A stretch of 28,955 nucleotides of DNA. It comes from a virus. Each line of letters opens with the position of its first letter. The first letter of the stretch is position 1. Below, piece by piece: positions 22,633 to 28,474 of this stretch. Where the stretch lies: the IMG/VR virus record IMGVR_UViG_3300034102_000924, positions 1 to 28,955 of that record. One strand, written 5' to 3'. The notes under the pieces were generated by a model. It ran no database searches and had not been told where the DNA came from. It saw only the letters and a list, made by a program, of their open reading frames with translations. Made by a program: the position numbers and the translations under genes.

Positions 22633-23930
22633 CAGAAGTTGGGTGATGGGTCTGTGAAGCGGCAGTATTGGCCTTCGTAATGGAGTTTTACGTGACCACA
22701 TTCACCGTCTCGTTGTTTCGCGATAATAATGGCAGCCTCTCCTGACGGCTCGGTTCTGTCACGGTTTAGAAGCATGACCGCGTCAGCATCACGCTCCAGT
22801 TGCCCGCTATCCGCCAGGTCGCTCAGCTTCGGTTGACGGCCCTTCTCCTTTTCGGATTCCCGGTTGAGCTGTGCTAAGGCTAACATGGCCACACCTGTTT
22901 GAACGGCGATTGCCTTGAGCTTTCCGGAGACTTCGGCGACCTCATAGGTGCGCTTCTCCGAGCGGTCGGCTGCCTTCACCTTCTGGACGTAATCGACGAT
23001 CACCAAGCGCACCTTGTGTTTGCGGACAGCCCGTCGGACATGGGCGGTGATGCTAGCGATACTGTGGCTGCTGGGTCCATCGAGGAACCATAGGGGGCTG
23101 CTTGCTATCTTGGCTGAGGCAGCGGTCATGGCTCTCATATCACCGTCGCTCAGGTCGCCACTCTTTAGGTTCTGCATCGGGATGCTTCCAATGGTCGAGA
23201 CCATCCGTCGGAAAATGGCTTCTTGGGACATCTCCAGGCTGACGAATAAGGTGGGCACCTTATCCTGAATGGCTGCCTGGTAAGCAATTGCTATAGCGAT
23301 GGCTGTCTTTCCGATACTTGGCCTGGCCGCAATGATGGCCATCTCTCGGAGTTGGAGGCCGTCGGTCTTGTGGTCGAGCCAATGGAAGCCTGTAGCGATA
23401 CCGGATAATGAGCCCTTACGATTGAACCTGTCCTGCATTTGGTCGATGAATGTTCCGGCAACGTGCTTTGAAGTTGCAAGCATCTCCTGGGAGACCTCAA
23501 TGGTAAGCCCTGCTTCGGCATTGGCGACGATTTGATCCGGTTGGAGTGTGGTTACCGCGGATTCACGTATCAGACGGTCTCCGGTGCTTCTAAGCTGTCG
23601 ACGATGGGCTGCTTCAATGATGCCTTTGAGGTAAGACGGAAGGTTGGCCGGCGATGGGCAGATTTCCATGGCCTGATTCCAGACATCAAAAGGCATGGGC
23701 AGTTGGCCATAGGCTTTCTTCCATTCCTTACCGAGCTCGGACAACGAGGGCTGTTGGTTGGCCTGCACCATGGTGCGGATGACATCGAAGGTCTGGCGCA
23801 GGTTGTCCTGGTTGATCCATTCGCTCCGTATTTCTGCTAGGGCATCGGAGCAGGTGTCGATGGTTCCTGTGAGGCAGGCTCCGATCATGCCCAGCTCGTC
23901 GTCGTTGGGATAATAGACGTCGTTGCTCAT
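22632..23930 (-). CDS. dnaB: Replicative DNA helicase, DnaB type
   Basis: A 432-aa protein from ATG 23930, chosen because it makes an ATGA overlap and has GGAGG eight bases upstream. It has the DnaB two-domain layout: an N-terminal helical domain (first ~130 residues) and a RecA-like motor. Walker A is ARPSIGKT at 202-209, a SLEMS motif follows at ~231-235, and Walker B is VRLVIVDY at 307-314. LALAQLNRE and DSGQLERDADAVMLL correspond to DnaB motifs H3/H4. It would form a hexamer unwinding the fork 5' to 3'. No primase domain is fused, so priming must come from elsewhere. The initiator gene is directly upstream, consistent with loading at the phage origin. Confidence 0.9.
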   Translation of the reverse strand: MSNDVYYPNDDELGMIGACLTGTIDTCSDALAEIRSEWINQDNLRQTFDVIRTMVQANQQPSLSELGKEWKKAYGQLPMPFDVWNQAMEICPSPANLPSYLKGIIEAAHRRQLRSTGDRLIRESAVTTLQPDQIVANAEAGLTIEVSQEMLATSKHVAGTFIDQMQDRFNRKGSLSGIATGFHWLDHKTDGLQLREMAIIAARPSIGKTAIAIAIAYQAAIQDKVPTLFVSLEMSQEAIFRRMVSTIGSIPMQNLKSGDLSDGDMRAMTAASAKIASSPLWFLDGPSSHSIASITAHVRRAVRKHKVRLVIVDYVQKVKAADRSEKRTYEVAEVSGKLKAIAVQTGVAMLALAQLNRESEKEKGRQPKLSDLADSGQLERDADAVMLLNRDRTEPSGEAAIIIAKQRDGECGHVKLHYEGQYCRFTDPSPNF

Positions 23931-24622
23931 GCGCTTAGCCTCCAATCAATATCCTTTTTGACTGCTGGTTGAATAGATCCAGGCTGGCTTGATTCGTCCC
24001 TCCTCAATTTCCAACCAGCCAAAGCGGATTTCCATAACTGCATTCTAGTTTTTCCAACCATCCAACCTTTTGATTCGTAGTGGTTGATAAACTTTTGGGC
24101 CTCAATTAACGGTAATCCGATTTCACTGCATTGCGTCTCCACTTGCTCCAAGGTGGGCACCACAAAACGCTGACGTGGCGACTTTGGAGCCAGTGTCTTT
24201 TCTGTCTTCTCTTCTCTATCTTCTCTATCGGTTACCCCATGGGTTAGCTGTGGGTTAACCTGATTCGGTTCTGGGTTAACCCGTGGGTTACCCATGGGTT
24301 TCTTTGGGCGTCCTCCTTTGCCTCCATTGGACCAGGCAGCGATGAGGCTGGCGTTCACCTCGTCCCATTGGTGGGCTACCAGGTAGCCATCCTCGACTCG
24401 GCAGAAGGTTTGCAGCATGGCTGACCAGAATACATCGGCATCACCAGGCCATCGGCAGACTGATGACAGGATGGCCGGGCTCCACTCCGGGAAGATGTTG
24501 GTCTTCCTTGTTTGGCAGTGTGACCACAGCCGGATGACGTAATTAGGCGCTGCATCGGTGTCTAGAAGCCTCATCAGTAGACGGGTCTTCCAGTGATCTA
24601 GGAAGTCGGGTTCAATTATCAT
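23927..24622 (-). CDS. Replication initiator / helicase-loader type protein
   Basis: A 231-aa protein. The N-terminal ~90 residues resemble a winged-helix domain used in phage and plasmid initiators (FLDHWKTRLLMRLL through GYLVAHQWDEVNAS). Residues ~105-150 are a polar linker rich in Asn, Pro, Glu and Lys. The C-terminal segment QKFINHYESKGWMVGKTRMQ then LWKSALAGWKLR matches the DnaD-like 'YxxxGWxxGKxxMxxWKxAxxxW' tail of phage replication proteins. The linker is encoded by GGGTTA-type repeats, so the likely origin is inside the gene, as in lambda O. It overlaps the DnaB start by four bases. The ATG at 24622 has no clear Shine-Dalgarno. Confidence 0.75.
   Translation of the reverse strand: MIIEPDFLDHWKTRLLMRLLDTDAAPNYVIRLWSHCQTRKTNIFPEWSPAILSSVCRWPGDADVFWSAMLQTFCRVEDGYLVAHQWDEVNASLIAAWSNGGKGGRPKKPMGNPRVNPEPNQVNPQLTHGVTDREDREEKTEKTLAPKSPRQRFVVPTLEQVETQCSEIGLPLIEAQKFINHYESKGWMVGKTRMQLWKSALAGWKLRRDESSQPGSIQPAVKKDIDWRLSA
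24230..24300. repeat. Iteron-like GGGTTA repeats inside the initiator gene, candidate origin
   Basis: Six GGGTTA-type units crowd into 71 bp: GGTTACCCC (24230), ATGGGTTA (24239), TGGGTTAACC (24251), TGGGTTAACCC (24272), GTGGGTTACCC (24283) and ATGGGTT (24294). Several are palindromic around GTTAAC or GGTTACC. Next to them (24196-24229) is a strand-biased pyrimidine tract with a repeated TTCTCTATC. Iterons beside a biased tract, within the initiator's own gene between its DNA-binding and C-terminal parts, is the lambda O arrangement. Confidence 0.65.
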
Positions 24623-24625
24623 GGT

Positions 24626-24718
24626 TCAAACAGAAAACCCCACCCAATCCGTGCTAGGAACTCCCGTACAAGCAACGGGACGTGACACGGAAAGAGTGGG
24701 GAAAAGTGGGTTGAACAT
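24626..24718 (-). CDS. Possible 30-aa leader ORF before the initiator gene
   Basis: An ATG at 24718 opens a frame of 30 codons ending in TGA at 24626, three bases before the initiator ATG (TGAACCATG). That spacing copies the stop/start coupling seen at real genes here. The peptide begins MFNPLFPTLSVSRP and has no domain I recognise. It runs through the nested hairpin, so translation of this frame would melt the structure. There is no Shine-Dalgarno. It may be a coupling leader or only chance. Confidence 0.3.
   Translation of the reverse strand: MFNPLFPTLSVSRPVACTGVPSTDWVGFSV
24638..24701 (-). promoter_or_regulatory. Three-tier nested hairpin in the initiator leader
   Basis: Three pairs of complementary arms are nested: CCCCAC (24638-24643) with GTGGGG (24696-24701), CCGTG (24649-24653) with CACGG (24686-24690), and TCCCGT (24662-24667) with ACGGGA (24675-24680). 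Loops between arms are short, and the apical loop is seven bases. The structure could fold as RNA in the 5' leader or act as DNA secondary structure near the origin. It lies between the T7-like promoter sequence and the initiator start. Confidence 0.55.
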
Positions 24719-24770
24719 GGCTTGTGGTTGTGGTGCCTGCGCTCGCTTCCTAGGGCTCACGCTGACGGGC

Positions 24771-24795
24771 TCTCCCTATAGGACAGCCTGTATTG
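24771..24795 (-). promoter_or_regulatory. T7-promoter-like sequence upstream of the replication genes
   Basis: On the minus strand the sequence AATACAGGCTGTC is followed by CTATAGGGAGA. The last 11 bases equal positions -5 to +6 of the T7 consensus, and AATAC is also present, but two bases too far upstream. It lies in a gap between genes, in the right orientation, just before the initiator gene. No phage RNA polymerase gene is in the window, so recognition by one is unproven; a chance match is possible. Confidence 0.35.
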
Positions 24796-24805
24796 TGTCC
24801 ACCGC

Positions 24806-25468
24806 TTAGTAGGCCGGCATCAACACGTCAGCCACCTTCTGCGTCAGCTCGACATCACGCAAACAATAATTGATCGCCGCCTCGCGGTCAGTCTTGAACA
24901 GCTCGGAGAACATGGCCCCATTGCCTGCCTTGTCCCCAAGCCCCAGATGCCTGCTGATCGCTCCGAGGCTGCCGTGCGCCCTACTGTCGCCCAACTGCCA
25001 AACCTCGCGCAGGTCGACCACCAGGTCGCTCCAGTACCTACCCTGCCGTATCCAGTAGGGTGGGGTAATCCTGTGCTTCCAACTGCGCTTGATCAGGAAC
25101 GGTAGGTCGAATGGCTTCACGTTGAACCCGATCATCGTAGGCTGGCGCTCCATGCTGGTGATGAGCTTCCACCACTGCTTGAGCATCTCGGCCTCACCAT
25201 CTGCATCGCAGCACAGCACCGATGGTGTCTCATGCTCAATACGGTAGCCGATGCACAGGATCTGGCCCGATAGCGCATCCAGGGCAGCGCCGCGGATGTA
25301 GTCGCTGACGTGCGTCTCTTCTGCACGCTGGATCTTCTCTGCTATGAGATCCGGGTTCTTAATGTTGCCGAGCTTTACGTCACTGGCAACGAACGGTGGG
25401 ATGACCAATTCGCTCAAGGGCATCGGCCCTGTTTCGATGTCGAAGTAGATCTTATGGTTGGCTGGCAT
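24806..25468 (-). CDS. 3'-5' exonuclease, DEDDy family (DnaQ/PolB-exo-like), stand-alone
   Basis: A 220-aa protein with the complete set of DEDDy residues: D10 and E12 in YFDIETG (motif I), D121 in GFNVKPFD (motif II, with N116), and Y201/D205 in YCLRDVE (motif III). These coordinate two metals that cleave DNA or RNA from the 3' end. The length and the GFNxxxFD motif match the exonuclease group related to the proofreading domain of family B polymerases. No polymerase domain is attached and no polymerase gene is seen in the window. It may trim recombination or replication intermediates, or proofread for a separate polymerase. The start lies 17 bases inside the end of the small helix-turn-helix gene. 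Confidence 0.85.
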   Translation of the reverse strand: MPANHKIYFDIETGPMPLSELVIPPFVASDVKLGNIKNPDLIAEKIQRAEETHVSDYIRGAALDALSGQILCIGYRIEHETPSVLCCDADGEAEMLKQWWKLITSMERQPTMIGFNVKPFDLPFLIKRSWKHRITPPYWIRQGRYWSDLVVDLREVWQLGDSRAHGSLGAISRHLGLGDKAGNGAMFSELFKTDREAAINYCLRDVELTQKVADVLMPAY

Positions 25469-25760
25469 TTGGTTTACGGGGGTTGATTGCGTAGTAGGCT
25501 GTGTTTAGACCGACATTGAAGTGATCGGCTATCTCCCGGTAGGTGTAACTGAGGTGGGTTTTACGCCATTCAGCTATCTCCTGGGCGATGTCCTTTTTGA
25601 TGGAATACTTGCGATCTGTGTTTTTCTTTTCCTTGGGCCCCTTGTTGACCATGGCCTTGGAGTCCAAGTTTTCCTGCTTTGGCTTTGCCTGAGGCTTCAC
25701 GTACCCGGAAGGGGGAGCACAAAGCTCTGCGATACGTGCGGCGGTTAGATTGATGTGCAT
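25452..25760 (-). CDS. Small helix-turn-helix protein with basic linker, 102 aa
   Basis: From ATG 25760 the protein is MHINLTAARIAELCAPPSGY, then a Lys/Gln/Asp-rich disordered stretch (~25-55), and then a helix-turn-helix at ~72-97 (THLSYTYREIADHFNVGLNT then AYYAIN) with the spacing of Trp/MarR-like or resolvase-type helices. A TTG at 25826 would extend it by 22 residues containing CRGC; this extension would swallow an inverted repeat, so I prefer the ATG. It is probably a DNA-binding accessory protein for replication or transcription. The gene overlaps the exonuclease start by 17 bases. Confidence 0.6.
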   Translation of the reverse strand: MHINLTAARIAELCAPPSGYVKPQAKPKQENLDSKAMVNKGPKEKKNTDRKYSIKKDIAQEIAEWRKTHLSYTYREIADHFNVGLNTAYYAINPRKPNASQP

Positions 25761-25816
25761 GAAAGTTAATGTGCGTTTGTCGACCGATGCGCACCCCCGG
25801 CATTTCCCATGAGTCC

Positions 25817-25837
25817 CCGGTAACAACAGGTTACCGG
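25817..25837. promoter_or_regulatory. Perfect 8-bp inverted repeat between regulator genes
   Basis: CCGGTAAC (25817-25824) and GTTACCGG (25830-25837) form a perfect inverted repeat around a five-base loop. It begins about eight bases after the stop of the alpha-CTD-like regulator and precedes the next start. There is no T-run after it on either strand, so it is not a standard terminator. A protein-binding operator or an RNA-processing stem is likely. Confidence 0.5.
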
Positions 25838-25844
25838 AAAGTGT

Positions 25845-26243
25845 TTAGATGATCTTGCCGCAGTGGGGGCAGGTCTTGCCCAGTGTTGGCCTGGTCTCCA
25901 GAGGGACAACCTCCAGCCACTCGCAAATCTCAATGTAGCTCTTGCGTCCGAAAGACCAGATGCAGCCCGGGAACAGGTGGCCGCTCTGGTACAGTTCCAA
26001 GGCGTGCTCCTTGCTATTGATGCCAAGTTTCTCCAACACCCGGGAGGCCCGTACGCTCAATGGGAAACCCCATAGGCTCAGGATGCCCTCCATCTGCTTG
26101 GCAGACTTGATGATCTGATGGACACGTTGCCGGGTTACGTTCAGATCCTTGCCGATCTCGTCCATTGTACGCCCCTCGGCCCGCATCTGGACAACACCCG
26201 GCACCAGGTGGGCTACCTTTTGGTATTGCTTGCGTGTTTTCAT
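25845..26243 (-). CDS. Regulator joining a helix-turn-helix with an RNA polymerase alpha-CTD-like domain
   Basis: A 132-aa protein. Residues ~14-47 (VPGVVQMRAEGRTMDEIGKD then LNVTRQRVHQIIKSA) form a sigma-region-4-like helix-turn-helix. Residues ~56-111 (LSLWGFPLSVRASRVLEKLG then IN... WSFGRKSYIEICEWL) align with the RNA polymerase alpha-subunit C-terminal domain. In E. coli numbering the DNA-contacting R265, G296, K298, S299 and E302 have identical counterparts here, while N268 and C269 are replaced by R and V. The C-terminus has a CPHC knuckle (125-128). The fold suggests binding to AT-rich minor grooves or to polymerase itself, so control of transcription is the likely role. It starts with TGATG on the SSB gene. 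Confidence 0.65.
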   Translation of the reverse strand: MKTRKQYQKVAHLVPGVVQMRAEGRTMDEIGKDLNVTRQRVHQIIKSAKQMEGILSLWGFPLSVRASRVLEKLGINSKEHALELYQSGHLFPGCIWSFGRKSYIEICEWLEVVPLETRPTLGKTCPHCGKII

Positions 26244-26980
26244 CAGAAAGGCACGTCATCGAAGTCCGGTTGATCCTTGGCATCAATCTCCCGCAGGCGC
26301 TGGATGACCGCGGCGATGAGTTGTTTGTCCTCCGGTGTCTTGCCGGCGCTGATCTGTGCTTTCGGCAGCCAGTGCTCGCCCAGGCCCTTCACCGCGGAGT
26401 CGGTCAGCTCCGAGATGGCGGTGCCTTTGAACTTGCCCACATGGACCTTAGTGGCGCCCAGGTCAACGGGTCGAGGTGTCGTACCATCCGGCACCACAGT
26501 CTTCACCTTGTCGTCATCCTTGGCCGGGCGATCCTGCATCCGCACCCACAGGCCCGAGGGCTGGAGCGGTTCGCCATGCTTATGCGGCATCATCAACTTG
26601 ATGTTCGCGTAGGTCTTGCTCCCGTCCTGCGACTGCTCATGGGCAACGATTAGTGTCACTGGCCGGCCAATCAGCGACTCAAGGTCGAGGCCGTTGTTCT
26701 CGGCATCGGTTAGCTTACGTCCAAACCAGTCCTTCATCACCTTGGTGAGGGCTGCCTTCTCATGCAACGAGGGGACGAGGGGCTTGCTGAACACTACCCA
26801 GGGCTGCACCGGGTCGCGGGAGGAATCAATCAAGTCCAACTCGAAAGCGAACTTGAACTTCTTCTTAACACCGTACTCGGTCTCGTACTCCTTCAACGGA
26901 GTCACATCTACGCACACTGCTCGTCCCGAGAACTCGGGGCACGGTGCGAACTCTTTACCGCCTGCTGCTTTAATGATCAT
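26243..26980 (-). CDS. Single-stranded DNA-binding-type phage protein
   Basis: A 245-aa protein. The first ~120 residues include GRAVCVDVTPLKEYETEYGV, then KKKFKFAFELD, a strand arrangement fitting an OB-fold. A charged mid-region follows, and residues ~185-210 (VHVGKFKGTAISEL) recall a short GKFKGxxIxEL motif found in other phage nucleic-acid proteins. The C-terminus ends DQPDFDDVPF, an acidic tip with a terminal Phe like the protein-interaction tail of bacterial SSB. It would coat single-stranded DNA at the fork. It opens the replication block and has an AT-rich leader without a Shine-Dalgarno, containing three 11-bp repeats. Confidence 0.7.
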   Translation of the reverse strand: MIIKAAGGKEFAPCPEFSGRAVCVDVTPLKEYETEYGVKKKFKFAFELDLIDSSRDPVQPWVVFSKPLVPSLHEKAALTKVMKDWFGRKLTDAENNGLDLESLIGRPVTLIVAHEQSQDGSKTYANIKLMMPHKHGEPLQPSGLWVRMQDRPAKDDDKVKTVVPDGTTPRPVDLGATKVHVGKFKGTAISELTDSAVKGLGEHWLPKAQISAGKTPEDKQLIAAVIQRLREIDAKDQPDFDDVPF

Positions 26981-26995
26981 GTCTTACGTTTTGTT

Positions 26996-27026
26996 GTTAT
27001 TTATTGGTTATTTATTTGTTATTTGG
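26996..27026. repeat. Three AT-rich 11-bp repeats before the SSB gene
   Basis: Read on the plus strand, GTTATTTATTG (26996-27006), GTTATTTATTT (27007-27017) and GTTATTTGG (27018-27026) follow each other with exact 11-bp spacing, close to one helical turn. On the minus strand these give AAATAAC units. The block covers the 3' end of one gene and the leader of the SSB gene. Such phased A/T tracts occur in UP elements, bent promoter DNA and DNA-unwinding elements. Confidence 0.6.
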
Positions 27027-27213
27027 AGGCCTGTTTCTCGACCTCCGAAAGCTGTATCGCCATCCTGTAATAGTTCGCCCAGTAGTCCGGGAAGGTATCC
27101 CGGATCTTCTTAAGATTTGAAGGGTCAGCGGCTAGTGCTGCTGCTCCCAACTTAGAGATGAACGAACCACCGTATTCAATCATGCACCGCGCTACGTCTC
27201 TATCGGTGATCAC
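27019..27213 (-). CDS. Small early protein, 64 aa
   Basis: GTG at 27213 forms a GTGA overlap with the upstream stop. The sequence MITDRDVARCMIEYGGSFIS continues as a helical, Ala-rich protein ending in a charged tail (FPDYWANYYRMAIQLSEVEK). I recall small phage proteins with an 'ITDxDVAxxMIxYGGSFV' start, but not their function. No membrane span, zinc or enzyme motif is visible. Confidence 0.6.
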   Translation of the reverse strand: MITDRDVARCMIEYGGSFISKLGAAALAADPSNLKKIRDTFPDYWANYYRMAIQLSEVEKQASK

Positions 27214-27362
27214 TTAGTTGCCTTTCCGCGGCGTCGTGACCAGTAAGAGACGTAGTCCACTTTCACCTTACGGGCTGCACGGTATGCTTCACCGGCCTGT
27301 TCCTTGGTTAGCTGATAGGGTCCGCTGCCTTGATTGATGAACTTACAGACGTCTTTGCTCAT
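27210..27362 (-). CDS. Tiny basic early protein, 50 aa
   Basis: ATG at 27362 to TGA at 27210, with AGGAT five bases upstream. The product starts MSKDVCKFINQGSGPYQLTK and ends in a strongly basic segment (SYWSRRRGKATK). Basic charge suggests nucleic-acid binding; there is no recognisable domain. Its stop overlaps the GTG of the next gene, so the two are co-translated. Confidence 0.55.
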   Translation of the reverse strand: MSKDVCKFINQGSGPYQLTKEQAGEAYRAARKVKVDYVSYWSRRRGKATK

Positions 27363-27373
27363 AGATCCTAATG

Positions 27374-27886
27374 CTATTCCGATTTCATTGGTGTGGATTG
27401 CACGCCATTGTAAGCAATGGTCTTCGGCCTAAAGATACCCACCTGCTCGGTTTCTTCGACCCATGAAGGGCCGCCTCGGACATGGAATATGCAGGAAGAC
27501 ATTCCGTTCCATGATTTGGTGCTGCTCTTAGCGGAGGTGTAGGTGGAGCCAAACGTAGCGGTTAGGTCATCGCTGCTCATCGCTTTGACGTTGGCCCAGT
27601 CGATATCGCCCTCGTGCCAGAGTTTGAATCCTAATTCCAGCGGCGCTACTACCTCAGCAATGCCCGGGAAGTGCCACACCCACTCGTCATGACTGCTGGC
27701 ATCACCTGACATAACCGCGTAGCACTGGTAATTGCCTAGCGGTACAGATCCACTGCCCCAGTTGCAGCTCTCGCCGGGTTTGAGGACTGCGCTCCTCGTA
27801 GGATGGTCGTTGCATTTGGGCTGCTCAAAGAGAGCAACGAGGATGGGGACTTCGGTCTGATTTTCGATCTTGATGTGTGTGCTCAT
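27374..27886 (-). CDS. Unknown beta-rich early protein, 170 aa
   Basis: I do not recognise this protein. The N-terminal part (IKIENQTEVPILVALFEQ, later LKPGESCNWGSGSVPLGNYQ) alternates strands and Gly/Pro turns like a beta-sandwich. The middle has several Trp-rich strands (DEWVWHFPG, GFKLWHEGDIDWANV), and the C-terminal third has Ser/Thr-rich turns and a last strand region (GGPSWVEETEQVGIFR). Four cysteines occur, too few and too spread for a zinc ribbon. It is the largest gene in the early block. An anti-host function would be typical for the place but there is no direct evidence. Start ATGA on the upstream gene. Confidence 0.6.
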   Translation of the reverse strand: MSTHIKIENQTEVPILVALFEQPKCNDHPTRSAVLKPGESCNWGSGSVPLGNYQCYAVMSGDASSHDEWVWHFPGIAEVVAPLELGFKLWHEGDIDWANVKAMSSDDLTATFGSTYTSAKSSTKSWNGMSSCIFHVRGGPSWVEETEQVGIFRPKTIAYNGVQSTPMKSE

Positions 27887-28095
27887 GTTAGTAGGTGTTT
27901 GATGATCTGATTCCGCTCTTTAATCGAAGCTCGGAGAATGCTCTCAAGAAAAACGTGAGGGTTGATTGTCGCAACGTGTTTCCACTCTGAACGGTCATGC
28001 AGGGTCTTGGCTGTCTCCAGACTCTCTACTCGGATTGCTCCGTTCCATGCGTGAAGGTAAATGAAAGCCACTGTGTCGGGGCTGATTTGGTTCAT
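27883..28095 (-). CDS. Small early protein, 70 aa
   Basis: ATG at 28095 gives an ATGA overlap with the upstream stop; an earlier in-frame start adds six residues. The sequence MNQISPDTVAFIYLHAWNGA has a hydrophobic strand/helix, and the rest is helical with mixed charge (HVFLESILRASIKERNQIIK). No known family. It is probably soluble. Function unknown; it belongs to the coupled early-gene chain. Confidence 0.5.
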   Translation of the reverse strand: MNQISPDTVAFIYLHAWNGAIRVESLETAKTLHDRSEWKHVATINPHVFLESILRASIKERNQIIKHLLT

Positions 28096-28268
28096 GGTTT
28101 TGTGTCCCTCCACAACAGCAGATCCGCTCGCATCGAGTCGTTCTCCTCCTCCAGTTGCTTCACCCGATCCTCCAGCTTGCGGACATCGAGGGCGATTGCG
28201 CGGAGTTCTCGTCCACCAAACCAGCCAACCTGACTAACAAAATCTAGGATTCGATCTTCAATGCTCAC
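28092..28268 (-). CDS. Coiled-coil mini-protein, 58 aa
   Basis: GTG at 28268 forms a GTGA overlap with the upstream gene and has AAGGAGG seven bases ahead. The N-terminus MSIEDRILDFVSQVGWFGGR is followed by a clear leucine-heptad coiled coil (RKLEDRVKQLEEENDSMRAD). It probably oligomerises. The function is unknown; a partner or inhibitor of a host protein is possible. Confidence 0.55.
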   Translation of the reverse strand: MSIEDRILDFVSQVGWFGGRELRAIALDVRKLEDRVKQLEEENDSMRADLLLWRDTKP

Positions 28269-28474
28269 GGCTTGGCCTCCTTGGCTTTGGTGTGGTAGGT
28301 GATACTGATGGATGCGTAGAGAATGAATGGTTTCCCGCACTCGTCGCACTCATGCTCTGACGGATCTTCTGATGCGTCTCCATCGCAAGGTTCTGCTTGT
28401 CGGTTCCATCCGCAATGCGGACAGATGATGTCGCAGTGGGACGACTGTTCTCCCGGTTCAAAGTCCGCAATCAC
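28265..28474 (-). CDS. Small zinc-ribbon protein, 69 aa
   Basis: GTG at 28474 forms a GTGA overlap, with AAGGAGG seven bases before it. Residues ~18-47 hold CPHCGW and CDECGK, two CxxC knuckles about 20 residues apart, the signature of a zinc ribbon. The C-terminal KAKEAKP tail is encoded by the Shine-Dalgarno of the next gene. Such small zinc ribbons in phages may bind DNA, RNA or host polymerase; the exact target is unknown. Confidence 0.65.
   Translation of the reverse strand: MIADFEPGEQSSHCDIICPHCGWNRQAEPCDGDASEDPSEHECDECGKPFILYASISITYHTKAKEAKP

Noticed and set aside
24230-24300. CRISPR-like spaced repeats
   Set aside because: Units are 7-11 bp, partly palindromic, irregularly spaced and lie inside a coding gene; iterons explain them better.
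24621-24809. Plus-strand frame of 62 codons in the gap before the initiator gene
   Set aside because: It would be the only plus-strand gene, spans the hairpin and promoter-like element, has no ribosome-binding site and its product resembles no known protein.
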